6,407 bases of DNA from Bradyrhizobium sp. (lineage in GTDB: Bacteria > Pseudomonadota > Alphaproteobacteria > Rhizobiales > Xanthobacteraceae), in the NCBI GenBank assembly GCA_025960445.1, contig JAICIT010000158.1, positions 1 through 6,407 of the forward strand. Direction: 5' to 3'. The translations under genes and the position numbers were made by a program. Below the pieces are notes generated by a model that saw only the letters and a program-made list of their open reading frames with translations, did no database searches and had not been told where the DNA came from. Positions 6,388-6,407 of this stretch are shown piece after piece. Numbering within the stretch: position 1 is the stretch's first letter; the number at the start of each line of letters is the position of its first letter.

Positions 6388-6407
6388 ACCCCCTTTTTTA
6401 GGTGCAC

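Noticed and set aside
6321..6407. Upstream extension of the binding-protein frame to a GTG at the window edge
   Set aside because: The added residues would bury the Tat signal inside the protein, while a strong Shine-Dalgarno fits the ATG at 6320.

Overview
The window is GC-rich bacterial DNA, most likely from an alphaproteobacterium of the Bradyrhizobium/Nitrobacteraceae type. This rests on family resemblance of the proteins (Slt-like protein with a His-rich N-terminus, Tat-exported sugar-binding protein, DUF2934 mini-protein) and on base composition. It is an inference from memory, not a database result. All convincing genes lie on the minus strand, so transcription runs from high to low coordinates.

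Region 6407 to 2026 is a complete four-gene ABC importer operon of the CUT1 (carbohydrate uptake transporter-1) type. In transcription order it encodes a Tat-signal solute-binding protein (4977-6320), a MalK/UgpC-like ATPase (3818-4864, start uncertain), a MalF-like permease (2873-3802) and a MalG-like permease (2026-2871). The binding protein would capture a sugar, polyol or glycoside in the periplasm. The two permeases would form the membrane channel, and a dimer of the ATPase would power import. The downstream genes are tightly packed (15 bp and 1 bp gaps). The binding-protein gene is set apart by a 92-112 bp gap, depending on the ATPase start. That gap contains a perfect 9-bp-stem hairpin just after the stop codon, as expected for a gene that must be expressed above the rest of its operon. 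No regulator or catabolic enzyme is inside the window, so the substrate cannot be named.

Region 2025 to 1372 holds one small gene, a 52-residue DUF2934-type protein (1756-1914), followed by about 380 bp without a recognisable gene.

Region 1371 to 1 is the N-terminal 457 codons of a secreted soluble lytic murein transglycosylase (Slt-like). It includes the signal peptide, a His/Lys-rich linker and the alpha-superhelical domain. The catalytic domain lies beyond the left edge.

Nothing here looks like a mobile element, CRISPR array, RNA gene or defence system. The window reads as ordinary chromosomal transport and cell-wall genes. The points worth a second look are regulatory (hairpin and dyads) and the start-codon choice of the ATPase.
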